27,936 nucleotides of DNA from a virus, in the IMG/VR virus record IMGVR_UViG_3300031565_000281, positions 1-27,936 of that record; one strand, 5' to 3'. How positions within the stretch are numbered: position 1 is the first letter of the stretch; every line of letters begins with the position of its first letter. This document shows, piece after piece, positions 1 through 7,586 of this stretch. The notes below the pieces were generated by a model that saw nothing but the letters and a program-made list of their open reading frames with translations, did no database searches and was not told where the DNA came from. A program made the position numbers and the translations under genes.

Positions 1-343
1 CTGGATTGCCGATGATCCCCACCAGCGACACGGGGCGCACCCACACGCGCTCGACAAACCCACCGATCACCCCCAACGCCGTAGGGTCGAACACCGTCAG
101 AAGGTTGGGCGTGCTCTGCGCCAAGTTCATCAACAGCCGCGCAAACTGAACTGTACCAGCCGGCCACACCGCCAGGTTGGTGGTGTCGTTTGGAGCGTCG
201 TCACTACCGATGATCTCGCCCTTGGTGATAGCGCTCTGGAGCGACACGCCATCGCGTGTTGGACCCGCTGCGCCATTGGGCTGAACCTCCACACTGCCAG
301 GTGACGTGTTCTCTCTGCTGGATCGACCTTGGACGTTGCCCAC
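1..343 (-). CDS. Partial tail-region protein, N-terminal 114 residues only
   Basis: An open frame starts at a GTG immediately after the TAA of the upstream fibre gene (TAAGTG) and stays open to the window edge, so the C-terminus is missing. A GGAGG lies about 11 nt before the GTG. The visible residues are Gly/Ser/Asn-rich at the start, then hydrophobic around VWPAGTVQFARLLMNLAQ and VWVRPVSLVGIIG. I recognise no family. As the most distal gene of the fibre cluster it is probably a fibre, chaperone or decoration protein, but that rests on position only. Confidence 0.6.
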   Translation of the reverse strand, partial: MGNVQGRSSRENTSPGSVEVQPNGAAGPTRDGVSLQSAITKGEIIGSDDAPNDTTNLAVWPAGTVQFARLLMNLAQSTPNLLTVFDPTALGVIGGFVERVWVRPVSLVGIIGNP

Positions 344-1258
344 TTACTCGACCACCCTCCCGAGCACGATGGCCTCGATGTCGTAGGTGGTCGCCACGGC
401 TGAGACGGACAGATTGACCCTAATCTCCCCACCACCAGCCGCAGCTTCCGGTACGTTGACGCCAGACGCCACGCGCTCCGTGCGCACCTGATTAGCTCCA
501 GTGAAGCTCAGCGCGGTCGCAGGGATCTGATCATCGTAGTTAGGGTTGTTCGTGCCGACGCTGAGCGTGGGGTGCGACGCAAGGCCCGTGACGCTCACCG
601 CGCGGAACACCACGCGAGCCGACCAAGCCCCAAGCTGAGGCGCGGTCGGTGCAATCACCAGGAACGTGGTTGGCGCTACCGTCGCGTCGATTGCGATGCG
701 GGCAAGCTCAATCTCGGCGTCAAGCTCCAGCCCAACGTCTACACGATCCGCGCCGGGGTTATCGGTCACCTTCCATCGCGTGCCGGCTGCGGTTTGCAAG
801 TTCAGAGTCTCTCGCTCCGAGTACTGCGCGCCGTCTACAAGAAACCCAACACCCCCCGGAGCGGTGTGCGCTCGCCCTGGGGTCGGCCTACCTTGAATGT
901 TTCCCACGCGGTCTACTCCTGCAAGGGGGATCTGACTGGACTGCGGAGGCCCGCCCTGCTGCGGAGGGACCGCCACCCCAAACTGGCCGCTTGTCGCTTG
1001 AGGTGGACCTCCTTGCTGGGGCGGAACGCTCGCACCGAACAGAGCGGACGAGGCTTGAGGCGGTCCGCCTTGCTGGGGCGGAACAGCCGCGCCGTACAGG
1101 CCGCTCGTCGCCTGTGGCGGTCCGCCTTGAGAAACAGGAACGGACGGCGCGTAAAACACGTACAGCGCCTGGGCAGGGCCTCCGCCAGACGCGTCCGGCG
1201 GGAGCAGGCCGGGTAGCCCGCCCAGTAGCGGTGATGCTGGCGGCGCGTTCTGACTCAC
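344..1258 (-). CDS. Tail fibre-like protein with Pro/Gln/Gly tandem repeats
   Basis: The 304-aa protein begins at a GTG. Residues 40-115 hold four copies of a 19-residue unit with the core VPPQQGGPPQ followed by a Ser/Ala/Gly-rich tail, a low-complexity extended or collagen-like stalk. After it, residues ~133-175 (FLVDG...ERETLN...WKVTDNP) resemble the short beta unit common in phage fibres, where a 'vDG...r..lnf..g..vtDd' pattern precedes a C-terminal beta domain. The rest (~176-304) is beta-rich without Cys. The gene starts 4 nt after the propeller adhesin gene stops, so the two are probably co-translated. A fibre or surface appendage is the best guess; the receptor is unknown. Confidence 0.6.
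   Translation of the reverse strand: MSQNAPPASPLLGGLPGLLPPDASGGGPAQALYVFYAPSVPVSQGGPPQATSGLYGAAVPPQQGGPPQASSALFGASVPPQQGGPPQATSGQFGVAVPPQQGGPPQSSQIPLAGVDRVGNIQGRPTPGRAHTAPGGVGFLVDGAQYSERETLNLQTAAGTRWKVTDNPGADRVDVGLELDAEIELARIAIDATVAPTTFLVIAPTAPQLGAWSARVVFRAVSVTGLASHPTLSVGTNNPNYDDQIPATALSFTGANQVRTERVASGVNVPEAAAGGGEIRVNLSVSAVATTYDIEAIVLGRVVE
914..1141 (-). repeat. Four tandem 57-bp coding repeats
   Basis: These encode residues 40-115 of the Pro/Gln/Gly-rich fibre. Each unit is 57 bp (19 codons). The first three end in variants of the S-G/A-L/Q-F/Y-G-A/V tail and the fourth is degenerate after GGPPQ. The nucleotide repeats are close enough (a shared GGTCCGCCTTG/CTGGGGCGGAAC block on the plus strand) that copy-number change by slippage or recombination is plausible, always keeping frame. 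Confidence 0.85.
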
Positions 1259-1262
1259 TGAT

Positions 1263-3008
1263 CTATGGGCTCACGATCTCGACGAACTGCGTCAGCCGCG
1301 ATCCGTCAGGCACGAACTGCGCGAGCAGGGCGAGCCGGACCTTGTAGGTCGTGACCCCGTTGTCCACCTTGACCTTGGTCAGTTCGTTTGCAGCGATAAC
1401 CGCCTGCCCGCCAACCGGTCCGTTGAGTCCTGGGTCGGCCAGGGTCGTCTGGACCAGCGCAGCCTGCTCGGTGACCGAATGTCGCAAGCGAACGGTCTTC
1501 AGCGTCCGATAGGCGCTGAGGATCACCTTGTTAGGACCGGCTTGCACGGCAAACAACGTAGTGCCGGTCATGGCTCCAGTGTCGTAGTCGATGGTTGCAC
1601 CACCTGATACGTCGCCGACCAGCCCGCCAACGCCGTCGTCCGTGATCTGCCGCGCCAGGACCCCGGTATCCGTGTAGTCGATCACCACAGTTCCGGGTTC
1701 GATAGGCACCTTACCGACCGGGGTTGTCGCCAGGTTGAAGGCAACGCCTGCGCCCGCGCCTAGCGACTCAGCCGCCTCGTCACCGTTGCCATAGAACTGC
1801 AAGCTCGCCACGACGCCGCCAGCCACGCCAAGCTGGGGCGGGACGATCCGCCCCCAGGTCTCGTTCGCCCGGAAGACCCCCGTGCTCCCGCCGCGAAGTC
1901 GAGTGAACATGCTCGGCATGTAGGCATGGAAGTCGCTCGACCCGAGATCCGTCCAGGGAGTCCCAGGCGCGACAAACTCATACAGTATGCTGGTCTGCCC
2001 CTGGAACCCGTAGCACATGAGGATCAAGTATCGCACAGTCCCCAGCGGGTCCTCCTGGTCCACGATCACCGACGGTCGCCATTGCTCCTCCAGCGTTCCG
2101 GTCGCGTTTGAAACGCGCATTGGGGCCGGAAGGTCGGACGTGCGATCAGTCACGACGTAGGTGTCTAGGTTGACCTCCGCCAAGCGCCATTTGTCTCCGA
2201 CCGTTTCCAGATACGCGATCATGGCGACATTACCGGCTGGGAAGGATAGGTGGCTGCCGTTGTCTGACCAGGTTGCGAGGACTGTGTTCGAGCCTGGCAA
2301 CGTCGCGACCGTGGACCAGAAGCCTCCACCGAACACCATGAGAATGCCTGCCGTAGCGTTCGTCTGGCTCAGATAGAGCTTGTTCTTGGCAACCCAGAAT
2401 TTCGTATTCTGGGATCCAGCAGCGTAGCCGGCAGGGACCGAGGGGGTCGTGTTCGTGACGACCAATGTGACCGGGTCAACGAAACGTACCTGGAGCTGGC
2501 TGTTATCCTGGAGCACAAGCTGATTGCGGAACATGCAGCCTGAGAGAGCGCCGCCCGAGAACGCGTTTGGTCCCAAGCCAATATCGGTCCACGTATCGGT
2601 GGCGTAGACGTACTTCAGCACGTAGAGGTAGCCAATAGCGTTCGTGCGGTATGCCATAATAAGGCCGAAGTCGGCGCTGCCTGGGTCCTCCCAGTATTGA
2701 AGCCCACCAGCGCCGGTGAACTGCTGCGGACCTGCCGCTGTGTATTGAATTGGGGTGACAAGTACGTGGACGACAGACCACGTATCAAGCGCCTTGTCGT
2801 ATTCGAGGACGCTGTCGTACTGCACCCAGAAGATCCGGTCTCCAACCTGCGCGATTCGCTCCTGGTCGGCTGCCGCAAGCCCGGCGAACGTCGGCTCGCT
2901 CGTCACGACAGGAGGAGTGCCGAACGGGACGAGAACAGTCCCGTTCAACAGCAACCGTGGCGTAGGACTGCCGCCGCGGTTGTTGACGCACATGAGCGGG
3001 CTGGGCAT
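1263..3008 (-). CDS. Propeller-like tail adhesin with shared C-terminal beta domain
   Basis: A 581-aa protein with ATG preceded by GAGGAGG at 7-nt spacing. Residues ~40-410 show recurring aromatic beta-strand units (for example RIFWVQYDSVLEYDKALDTW and YVLKYVYATDTWTDIG) of the kind seen in Kelch/beta-propeller repeats. Residues 438-501 (PGTVVIDYTDTG...DDGVGG...ATIDYDTGAMTGTT) are a copy of the domain repeated in the sheath and baseplate J of this phage. The C-terminus (~502-581) is a separate beta segment. Position among fibre genes suggests a receptor-binding or baseplate-periphery protein. The propeller call is by pattern; no catalytic motif is visible. It stops with TAG. Confidence 0.6.
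   Translation of the reverse strand: MPSPLMCVNNRGGSPTPRLLLNGTVLVPFGTPPVVTSEPTFAGLAAADQERIAQVGDRIFWVQYDSVLEYDKALDTWSVVHVLVTPIQYTAAGPQQFTGAGGLQYWEDPGSADFGLIMAYRTNAIGYLYVLKYVYATDTWTDIGLGPNAFSGGALSGCMFRNQLVLQDNSQLQVRFVDPVTLVVTNTTPSVPAGYAAGSQNTKFWVAKNKLYLSQTNATAGILMVFGGGFWSTVATLPGSNTVLATWSDNGSHLSFPAGNVAMIAYLETVGDKWRLAEVNLDTYVVTDRTSDLPAPMRVSNATGTLEEQWRPSVIVDQEDPLGTVRYLILMCYGFQGQTSILYEFVAPGTPWTDLGSSDFHAYMPSMFTRLRGGSTGVFRANETWGRIVPPQLGVAGGVVASLQFYGNGDEAAESLGAGAGVAFNLATTPVGKVPIEPGTVVIDYTDTGVLARQITDDGVGGLVGDVSGGATIDYDTGAMTGTTLFAVQAGPNKVILSAYRTLKTVRLRHSVTEQAALVQTTLADPGLNGPVGGQAVIAANELTKVKVDNGVTTYKVRLALLAQFVPDGSRLTQFVEIVSP
1506..1697 (-). repeat. Shared tail beta domain, copy in propeller adhesin
   Basis: Residues 438-501 of the 581-aa adhesin fit the pattern P-G-x-V-x-x, D-D-G-x-G, G-x-I-x-Y-x-x-G, then a strand ending A-x-Y. 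The same pattern occurs in three other tail proteins of the window. Confidence 0.7.
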
Positions 3009-3010
3009 AG

Positions 3011-3184
3011 CTAGACCTCCTCGACCGAGACAACCTCGGACGGACCGAGGATCACGTTGAGCCGCATGTCGCCGGGCACGAGCGCCGAGACCGCGCAGGG
3101 CGGCCCGTTCGTCCGCTGGACGACGAGTGCAGGATCAGGAAATTCCTCGGTGCAGCCGTTCATGTAGGTCACCAGGGTTGTCAT
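3011..3184 (-). CDS. 57-aa small protein between two adhesin genes
   Basis: A complete small frame from ATG to TAG, 57 codons, with a strong GGAGG five nucleotides before the ATG. It starts 12 nt after the stop of the 511-aa adhesin and ends 2 nt before the ATG of the next, fitting the operon exactly. The protein begins MTTLVTYMNGCTEEFPDP, has two Cys (11 and 30), and ends in a beta-type stretch NVILGPSEVVSVEEV. I recognise no family. It could be a small fibre-attachment or chaperone protein. The ribosome site and tiling make it very likely real. Confidence 0.75.
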   Translation of the reverse strand: MTTLVTYMNGCTEEFPDPALVVQRTNGPPCAVSALVPGDMRLNVILGPSEVVSVEEV

Positions 3185-3196
3185 GTCAGCCTCCGA

Positions 3197-4732
3197 TCAG
3201 GGGATTGTAGCGATAGTGACCCGTGGGCGTGTTCCTGTCGGCGCACCATCCACGAGCCAGTTCCAGGTCAGTGTGTGTAGTGGCGCAGGGCTCCCGCCTC
3301 CGCCTCCGTCTCCGCTCACGACTCCCGTGACCCACTTGTTCGGAATGTCGAGAGTGCCGCCGCTGGCAGCCGTCAAGGTCATGCGGTTGGTAGGCAAGCC
3401 GAAGATGGTGACGTTCGGACTCTCGGCCCGCCAGAAGCCAGCGATCTTGTAAGGGCCTGGTCCGGCGTCGTATATCCGGTAACCCAACGTGAGCGTCCCG
3501 TCTCCGTTGTCCAACTCGGACTCAATCATCGGCTTCGGAACAAACGCCTTGTGTAGATGTGACCCGTCCCAAGTGTCCGGTCGATGAACCTGTCCCAGAT
3601 AGGCAGCACCGAACGTCCCACTAAGCGGAGTCGGGTCTCCAATCGTCGAGCGCGACACGAAGGTCATTATCGTGCCCGGCCCGTTGTAGGCATAGATCGC
3701 CACCAGGCCGCCCACCTTGTGAACCCAGAGCGCGTTGCCGATAGACGCCGTGCTCAATTCGACGCCTTCGACGGCTGCTGCGAACCAATCGTTTACATGA
3801 CCAAGGCCAGGTCCAGGATAAGCCTCCGACTCAACCAAGGTCCCACCGCCGTAGACGGCACTCGTGATCTCGGCAACAACGACTGGCCCGCCCGGCGTCG
3901 AGCTTCCCGGCGTGATGCGGAACGCGCGCCAGCCGGTTCCGCCCCCGTCCGAGGAGTTGAAGAACACGGCGATCTCGCCCGGTGCGGGCAGTACAGCGAA
4001 GTCGCCTGACGCTGGAGCCATTGACATGGTCGCCATGTCCGCGACGTGCAAGAGAAACGCCCCGCGAAATTCGTAGACTGAGAGTATGTTTGAGGCGCTT
4101 ACGGCGATGTACCAGATCCTGCCCGTGTGCTCGACAACCCTCGCGTTGATCCCGCCGTTCCCACCGCTGTCGTATGCCCAGCACTCGTCGGTGACAGGGT
4201 CGTAGACGTGCAGTCCTCGGTTGCTCCCGGCGTAGAGCCGGCCCCGGATCGCGCACGCGGTAGTGTAGTTCGGTGACACAATCGAGTGCGGCCCGAGCCG
4301 GGTGCAAGCGCCGCTGCTCCAGGTCCCCAGGAGCAAGTCCAACTTTACGAAGCACGCGCCGCCGCCCAGCCCGCCAGCGTCCTGGTAGAGCCCACAAACG
4401 TAGGGTCGCCCGTCGCGCCCCCACACGAACTGCAAGGACGTGTGCGTCTCACTGACACCCATGCTGGCGCAGGTGTGGGTCGCCGCCCAACCGCCCGCGT
4501 TCCGGTAGATTTTGTCCTCCTGCCAAGCGAAGAAGCCGACGCCGCCCAGTGCAGCATTCGGCGAGAAGGGCTGGATCAGCGAGCCGTAACGGATTTTCGT
4601 GGTCTCAGCGCCAGCCGGGAGCGTCCCGAACAGCGGGTCGTAGCCGGTCCCGTTCAGCTTGTAGTAGCCGGTGTCGAGAACGCTGTTCGGCACCGCCGCT
4701 CGGTTGTTGCTTGTCAGCCACTCGGCGGTCAC
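3197..4732 (-). CDS. Propeller-like tail adhesin (putative receptor-binding protein)
   Basis: A 511-aa protein starting at GTG, overlapping the preceding 54-codon gene by GTGA. It is dominated by strand units with aromatic and Gly-Asp turns (KIYRNAGGWAATHTC, RLYAGSNRGLHVYDPVTDECW, RIWYIAVSASNILSVYEF), the rhythm of a beta-propeller built of Kelch-like blades. A glycine linker (GDGGGGGSP) near residue 475 separates a short C-terminal beta segment. Its neighbour at 1263-3008 has similar architecture, so the two may be diverged paralogues. A role in host surface recognition is inferred from fold pattern and location; no enzyme active site is apparent. Confidence 0.55.
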   Translation of the reverse strand: MTAEWLTSNNRAAVPNSVLDTGYYKLNGTGYDPLFGTLPAGAETTKIRYGSLIQPFSPNAALGGVGFFAWQEDKIYRNAGGWAATHTCASMGVSETHTSLQFVWGRDGRPYVCGLYQDAGGLGGGACFVKLDLLLGTWSSGACTRLGPHSIVSPNYTTACAIRGRLYAGSNRGLHVYDPVTDECWAYDSGGNGGINARVVEHTGRIWYIAVSASNILSVYEFRGAFLLHVADMATMSMAPASGDFAVLPAPGEIAVFFNSSDGGGTGWRAFRITPGSSTPGGPVVVAEITSAVYGGGTLVESEAYPGPGLGHVNDWFAAAVEGVELSTASIGNALWVHKVGGLVAIYAYNGPGTIMTFVSRSTIGDPTPLSGTFGAAYLGQVHRPDTWDGSHLHKAFVPKPMIESELDNGDGTLTLGYRIYDAGPGPYKIAGFWRAESPNVTIFGLPTNRMTLTAASGGTLDIPNKWVTGVVSGDGGGGGSPAPLHTLTWNWLVDGAPTGTRPRVTIATIP

Positions 4733-4893
4733 CAGGCCGCCTCCCTCGTCACGTCAGCCCCACAGCGGTCGCACGTCCAGGCAATGAGCGCGCCCTCCTT
4801 GCCGATCCCACGCCCAACGCAGGTCAGGCCCTCGATGCTGCCCAGACAGTTGAGGCGAATCCATAGCCAGAGGTGTCGCGCTCGCTCGATCAC
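4729..4893 (-). CDS. 54-aa Cys-rich mini-protein, zinc-ribbon-like
   Basis: A 54-codon frame from GTG to TGA filling the gap between two fibre-region genes. It overlaps the upstream stop (GTGA at 4890-4893) and the downstream start (GTGA at 4729-4732), so translation of the three is probably coupled. Residues begin with a hydrophobic Arg/Trp stretch (RARHLWLWIRLNC). Four cysteines (16, 25, 41, 44) end in WTCDRCGADVTREA, a CxxC knuckle typical of small zinc ribbons. Metal binding is inferred from Cys spacing. The function is unknown; the location suggests fibre assembly or a virion component. Confidence 0.7.
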   Translation of the reverse strand: MIERARHLWLWIRLNCLGSIEGLTCVGRGIGKEGALIAWTCDRCGADVTREAAW

Positions 4894-5447
4894 TTGACCT
4901 CGGTTCGCTGAGCCGGGAACATCAGCACATACGCCAGCGCCTCGCCCGCACCCGTGTAGGTGAGCTTCCCGACTAGGGTGCCCACGCGCTGCACCGACAC
5001 CCCAACGCCAGAGGGGGCTACGTTGGTCCCCCTGCCTGGGGTGGCTGCGCTGAGGTAGATGTCCTGCCCAGTGATGAGCGTCAACCCGATGACCAACAGC
5101 ACACGGACAGGACCCGCGAAAGCCATCGTCCCGATCCCACCACCAGACGCCACACCGCCGGACTCCGTCACAACTCCGAGCACGTTGGCTGCTATCACGC
5201 TGATGTCGGCTGCGGTAGCGAGTTGCGCGTCAAGATCCCCACCAAACGCGGCGTCGGCACCACCTGGGGCGATTAGTGCCCCCTCAGGGAACGCCCCTCC
5301 AGTAGCGTTGACGCATGTTCCCGTGATGATGGGGGAACTGATACCTGGAATCCCACCATGATTCAAGATGGCGTGAGCCTCAGGAGTCAACGCGAACCCG
5401 ACAGGGGCCGGATCGCCGTCTGGAACCATCGCGGTGCGTGCAACCAT
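4890..5447 (-). CDS. Putative decoration/fibre-associated beta protein
   Basis: A 185-aa protein with AGGAG six nucleotides before its ATG. The sequence is Gly/Ala/Val-rich with no Cys after residue 45. The C-terminal half has a pattern (GQDIYLSAATPGRGTN...GVSVQRVGTLVGKL) resembling small beta-barrel surface proteins of phages, in which 'VYLS..tpG..t...P...g...q.vG' recurs. That resemblance is from pattern memory and is weak. It sits between the P2_I/fibre genes and the adhesins, so it may decorate or cap a fibre. Confidence 0.45.
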   Translation of the reverse strand: MVARTAMVPDGDPAPVGFALTPEAHAILNHGGIPGISSPIITGTCVNATGGAFPEGALIAPGGADAAFGGDLDAQLATAADISVIAANVLGVVTESGGVASGGGIGTMAFAGPVRVLLVIGLTLITGQDIYLSAATPGRGTNVAPSGVGVSVQRVGTLVGKLTYTGAGEALAYVLMFPAQRTEVK

Positions 5448-5455
5448 GCTTGCTC

Positions 5456-6304
5456 CTACCCGACCAGGATCAAGAACCCGGCCGTGGGTACTTGATGAGT
5501 TACGATGACGCGGTTCACCGTTGGGTTGGCGATTGCATAACCACCGACCGCGGTGATGTCGGCGTACACGTCCAGCGCGCCGCCGGTTGCCGTGGCGGCG
5601 AAATTGGTCTCTACCAGAAGCGTGTCACCCCCGACAAACACGTTGTTGCCGGTGACAGGGTTACCCGGCAGCACGGCGCCCAAGCCGGATGCGACAACCG
5701 GGATGTCTCCACCAGTCATCGGCCCGCCCGCGCCAGACAGCGTAAACTGGAGCGAGCCTGTAGGAGTGCCAGAGACGCCCTCGGCGCACACGGCGCGCGT
5801 GGCTGTGATAGCGCCCCCACTGCCTGGAAGCACAAAGGCGGCGCGCAACGTCTCAACACCCGCGCGCGTGAGCAACACCGCTGCGGGAACGTGCCCCAAG
5901 TACAGTGGAGCGCTGGCAACGCCAGTAGGGAGGCTGTTGAAACTGGCGTCAAACACCTGCACCAAGGGCTGCGACCCCAGGTTGTGGTCGACCGTCCACG
6001 TCAGAGATGGAACCGCGAACTGAACAATCTGCTTGACGGGTACGGCTACCCCAAGCTGGATGTTCTGAAGCAGAGTGCGCCACTGAAGCGGCGCACCGAC
6101 AAACACCTCCAACTTGATGTTGCTTGGATCCACCGCGCTGATTCGGAGCATCCCAATCCGCGGGGCGTTAGGATACGCGGCACTGGACGTGTAGTTGGTC
6201 TGCGCCAACGCCGTGAACATCTCACGTACGAGACGTGCGTCCACGACGGCGCGCTCAAGCGGACGGTCGAACTGAAACAACTGTCCGGGCTCAATAGTAG
6301 CCAT
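5456..6304 (-). CDS. Tail fibre-like / baseplate-proximal protein
   Basis: A 282-aa protein with GGAG upstream of the ATG. It overlaps the end of the gpI-like gene by 14 nt and ends in TAG. Residues ~102-120 (TWTVDHNLGSQPLVQVFDA) match the 'W.v.HnLg..P.vqv.D' signature found in many tail fibre and baseplate-attached proteins. The remainder is Gly/Ala-rich beta sequence ending in a strand pair (NRVIVTHQVPTAGFLILVG). As the first gene after gpI it occupies the place of P2 gpH. The fibre role is likely; specificity cannot be read from the sequence. Confidence 0.6.
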   Translation of the reverse strand: MATIEPGQLFQFDRPLERAVVDARLVREMFTALAQTNYTSSAAYPNAPRIGMLRISAVDPSNIKLEVFVGAPLQWRTLLQNIQLGVAVPVKQIVQFAVPSLTWTVDHNLGSQPLVQVFDASFNSLPTGVASAPLYLGHVPAAVLLTRAGVETLRAAFVLPGSGGAITATRAVCAEGVSGTPTGSLQFTLSGAGGPMTGGDIPVVASGLGAVLPGNPVTGNNVFVGGDTLLVETNFAATATGGALDVYADITAVGGYAIANPTVNRVIVTHQVPTAGFLILVG

Positions 6305-7586
6305 CTGCTCCGCTCACTCCCCCGGTGTCGATGACCAGGACATCCAGCAACGGGCACACGAACCCCGTGCGGTCCTCTAGCTCTTGACGGTATACGGTTG
6401 TCACCCCCGCAACGCGCTCCTCGATGGAAAGGCTGCTGTCCTCGGCCGCCGGGCCCTGGTCGAGCATGTAGGTAGTGTTCGACCCCGGCATGGCTCCGTA
6501 ACCATCGCGCGTGTCCTTGAGTATCTGTGCGCAGGCTGTAGCGTCAGACGCAACGGGAGACATGCCATCGGGAATCTCAAACGCCAACGTGATGACCCGC
6601 AGTAGGACATGGATAGGTCGAACCTCATCCATGCGCGTCAAGATGTCCCCCAACACTTCGGCGTCCGTGATGGGTATCACCATCCCGCCCGGGTTCATCA
6701 GGATCTCGACGTCAAGCCTGGCCGCGTGGTAAGGCCATTCCTCCACGATTTGCGCGTAGTCGGCTGAGACAGCCCCAACAGCAGGGGCACCCAGATCGAA
6801 CCTGACGGCGCCCGTCAGGTAATTTATCGTCCCAACCGACCCCGCCGCCGTGATGATCTCCCCCGCGGAGGACTCAACCAGTCCCTCCCCCGCGTGCGAC
6901 GACGGAAGATCGCGCGCGACTACGGTACCCCCATCGGCGAATCGCACCGTCCCCGGCTTGATGGGTGGCGCTGAGAGATTGGTCAGGAAGGCTTGCGTCC
7001 CGGCAAGCCCAACAGGCTCGGCGGTAACGGGTATCGTGTCGTACCGCTCGCGGCTGTAGTCGCCGCGACCCTCGATGACGTTCTTCTTCCACAGCGGGAA
7101 CGTGCGGAGAACCTCGAACCCGATCATGCGGTAGAACGCTTTGAACCCGTTGAATTGGCCCAGGCTCTTGTACGCGTGAAACAACCCGGCCACGATCATC
7201 CGCTTCGCGGCCTCGTCCACCCCCTGCTTCAGCCGGTAGCCGAACGATGCTGCGATGTCGTGGAGCAACGACTCGGGGCACTCCCACGGATCGACCAACG
7301 ACTCCAAGCTCTCCAGTACGTCTAGCTCCTCACCCTCCAAGGTCTCCAGAACGTAGAACAAGGTCTGCCACACCGGCTGAAGGCCAATGGCGTTCCACAC
7401 CGAGTTGAGGTCGCCGCTATTCCACGCGGCATCCGGATCGTTCCAATGGAGCACCGAACCGATGTGCGACGACGCCTGATCCTCATCCTGAAGCTGAGGG
7501 ATCAACATCCTGTAGAGGTCGACACGCAGGTTGTTGCCTGGTCCAAACCTCCTCTCGCGGTTGTCGTTCGGCTGTGGTTCTGCCAC
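6291..7586 (-). CDS. P2 gpI-like baseplate protein with extra C-terminal beta domain
   Basis: A 431-aa protein starting at GTG that overlaps the baseplate J stop (TAGTG). Residues ~73-165 (FYVLETLEGEELDVLESL...DPWECPESLLHDIAASFGY...RMIVAGLFHAYKSLGQFNGFKAFYRMIGFEV) show the helical core of the P2 tail protein I family: a D-x-W-x-C-P-x-x-x-L segment, an aromatic-rich helix, then a G-T/Q-type turn before the C-terminal helix. P2 gpI is about 176 aa, so this one is more than twice as long. The extension holds one copy of the shared beta domain (211-279) and a C-terminal region. In P2-like phages gpI joins gpJ at the baseplate periphery where fibres attach, which fits its place between J and the fibre genes. 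Confidence 0.75.
   Translation of the reverse strand: MAEPQPNDNRERRFGPGNNLRVDLYRMLIPQLQDEDQASSHIGSVLHWNDPDAAWNSGDLNSVWNAIGLQPVWQTLFYVLETLEGEELDVLESLESLVDPWECPESLLHDIAASFGYRLKQGVDEAAKRMIVAGLFHAYKSLGQFNGFKAFYRMIGFEVLRTFPLWKKNVIEGRGDYSRERYDTIPVTAEPVGLAGTQAFLTNLSAPPIKPGTVRFADGGTVVARDLPSSHAGEGLVESSAGEIITAAGSVGTINYLTGAVRFDLGAPAVGAVSADYAQIVEEWPYHAARLDVEILMNPGGMVIPITDAEVLGDILTRMDEVRPIHVLLRVITLAFEIPDGMSPVASDATACAQILKDTRDGYGAMPGSNTTYMLDQGPAAEDSSLSIEERVAGVTTVYRQELEDRTGFVCPLLDVLVIDTGGVSGADGYY
6750..6956 (-). repeat. Shared tail beta domain, copy in gpI-like protein
   Basis: Residues 211-279 (PGTVRFADGG...EIITAAGSVGTINYLTGAVRFDL...VSADY) follow the same P-G-T-V, G-T-I-N-Y-x-T-G-A, A-x-Y pattern as the copies in J, sheath and adhesin. 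The D-D-G-x-G part is degenerate. Confidence 0.65.

Noticed and set aside
5438-6334. 298-aa plus-strand frame opposite the fibre gene
   Set aside because: Antisense to a gene with a clear ribosome site and fibre motif; composition is shadow-like.
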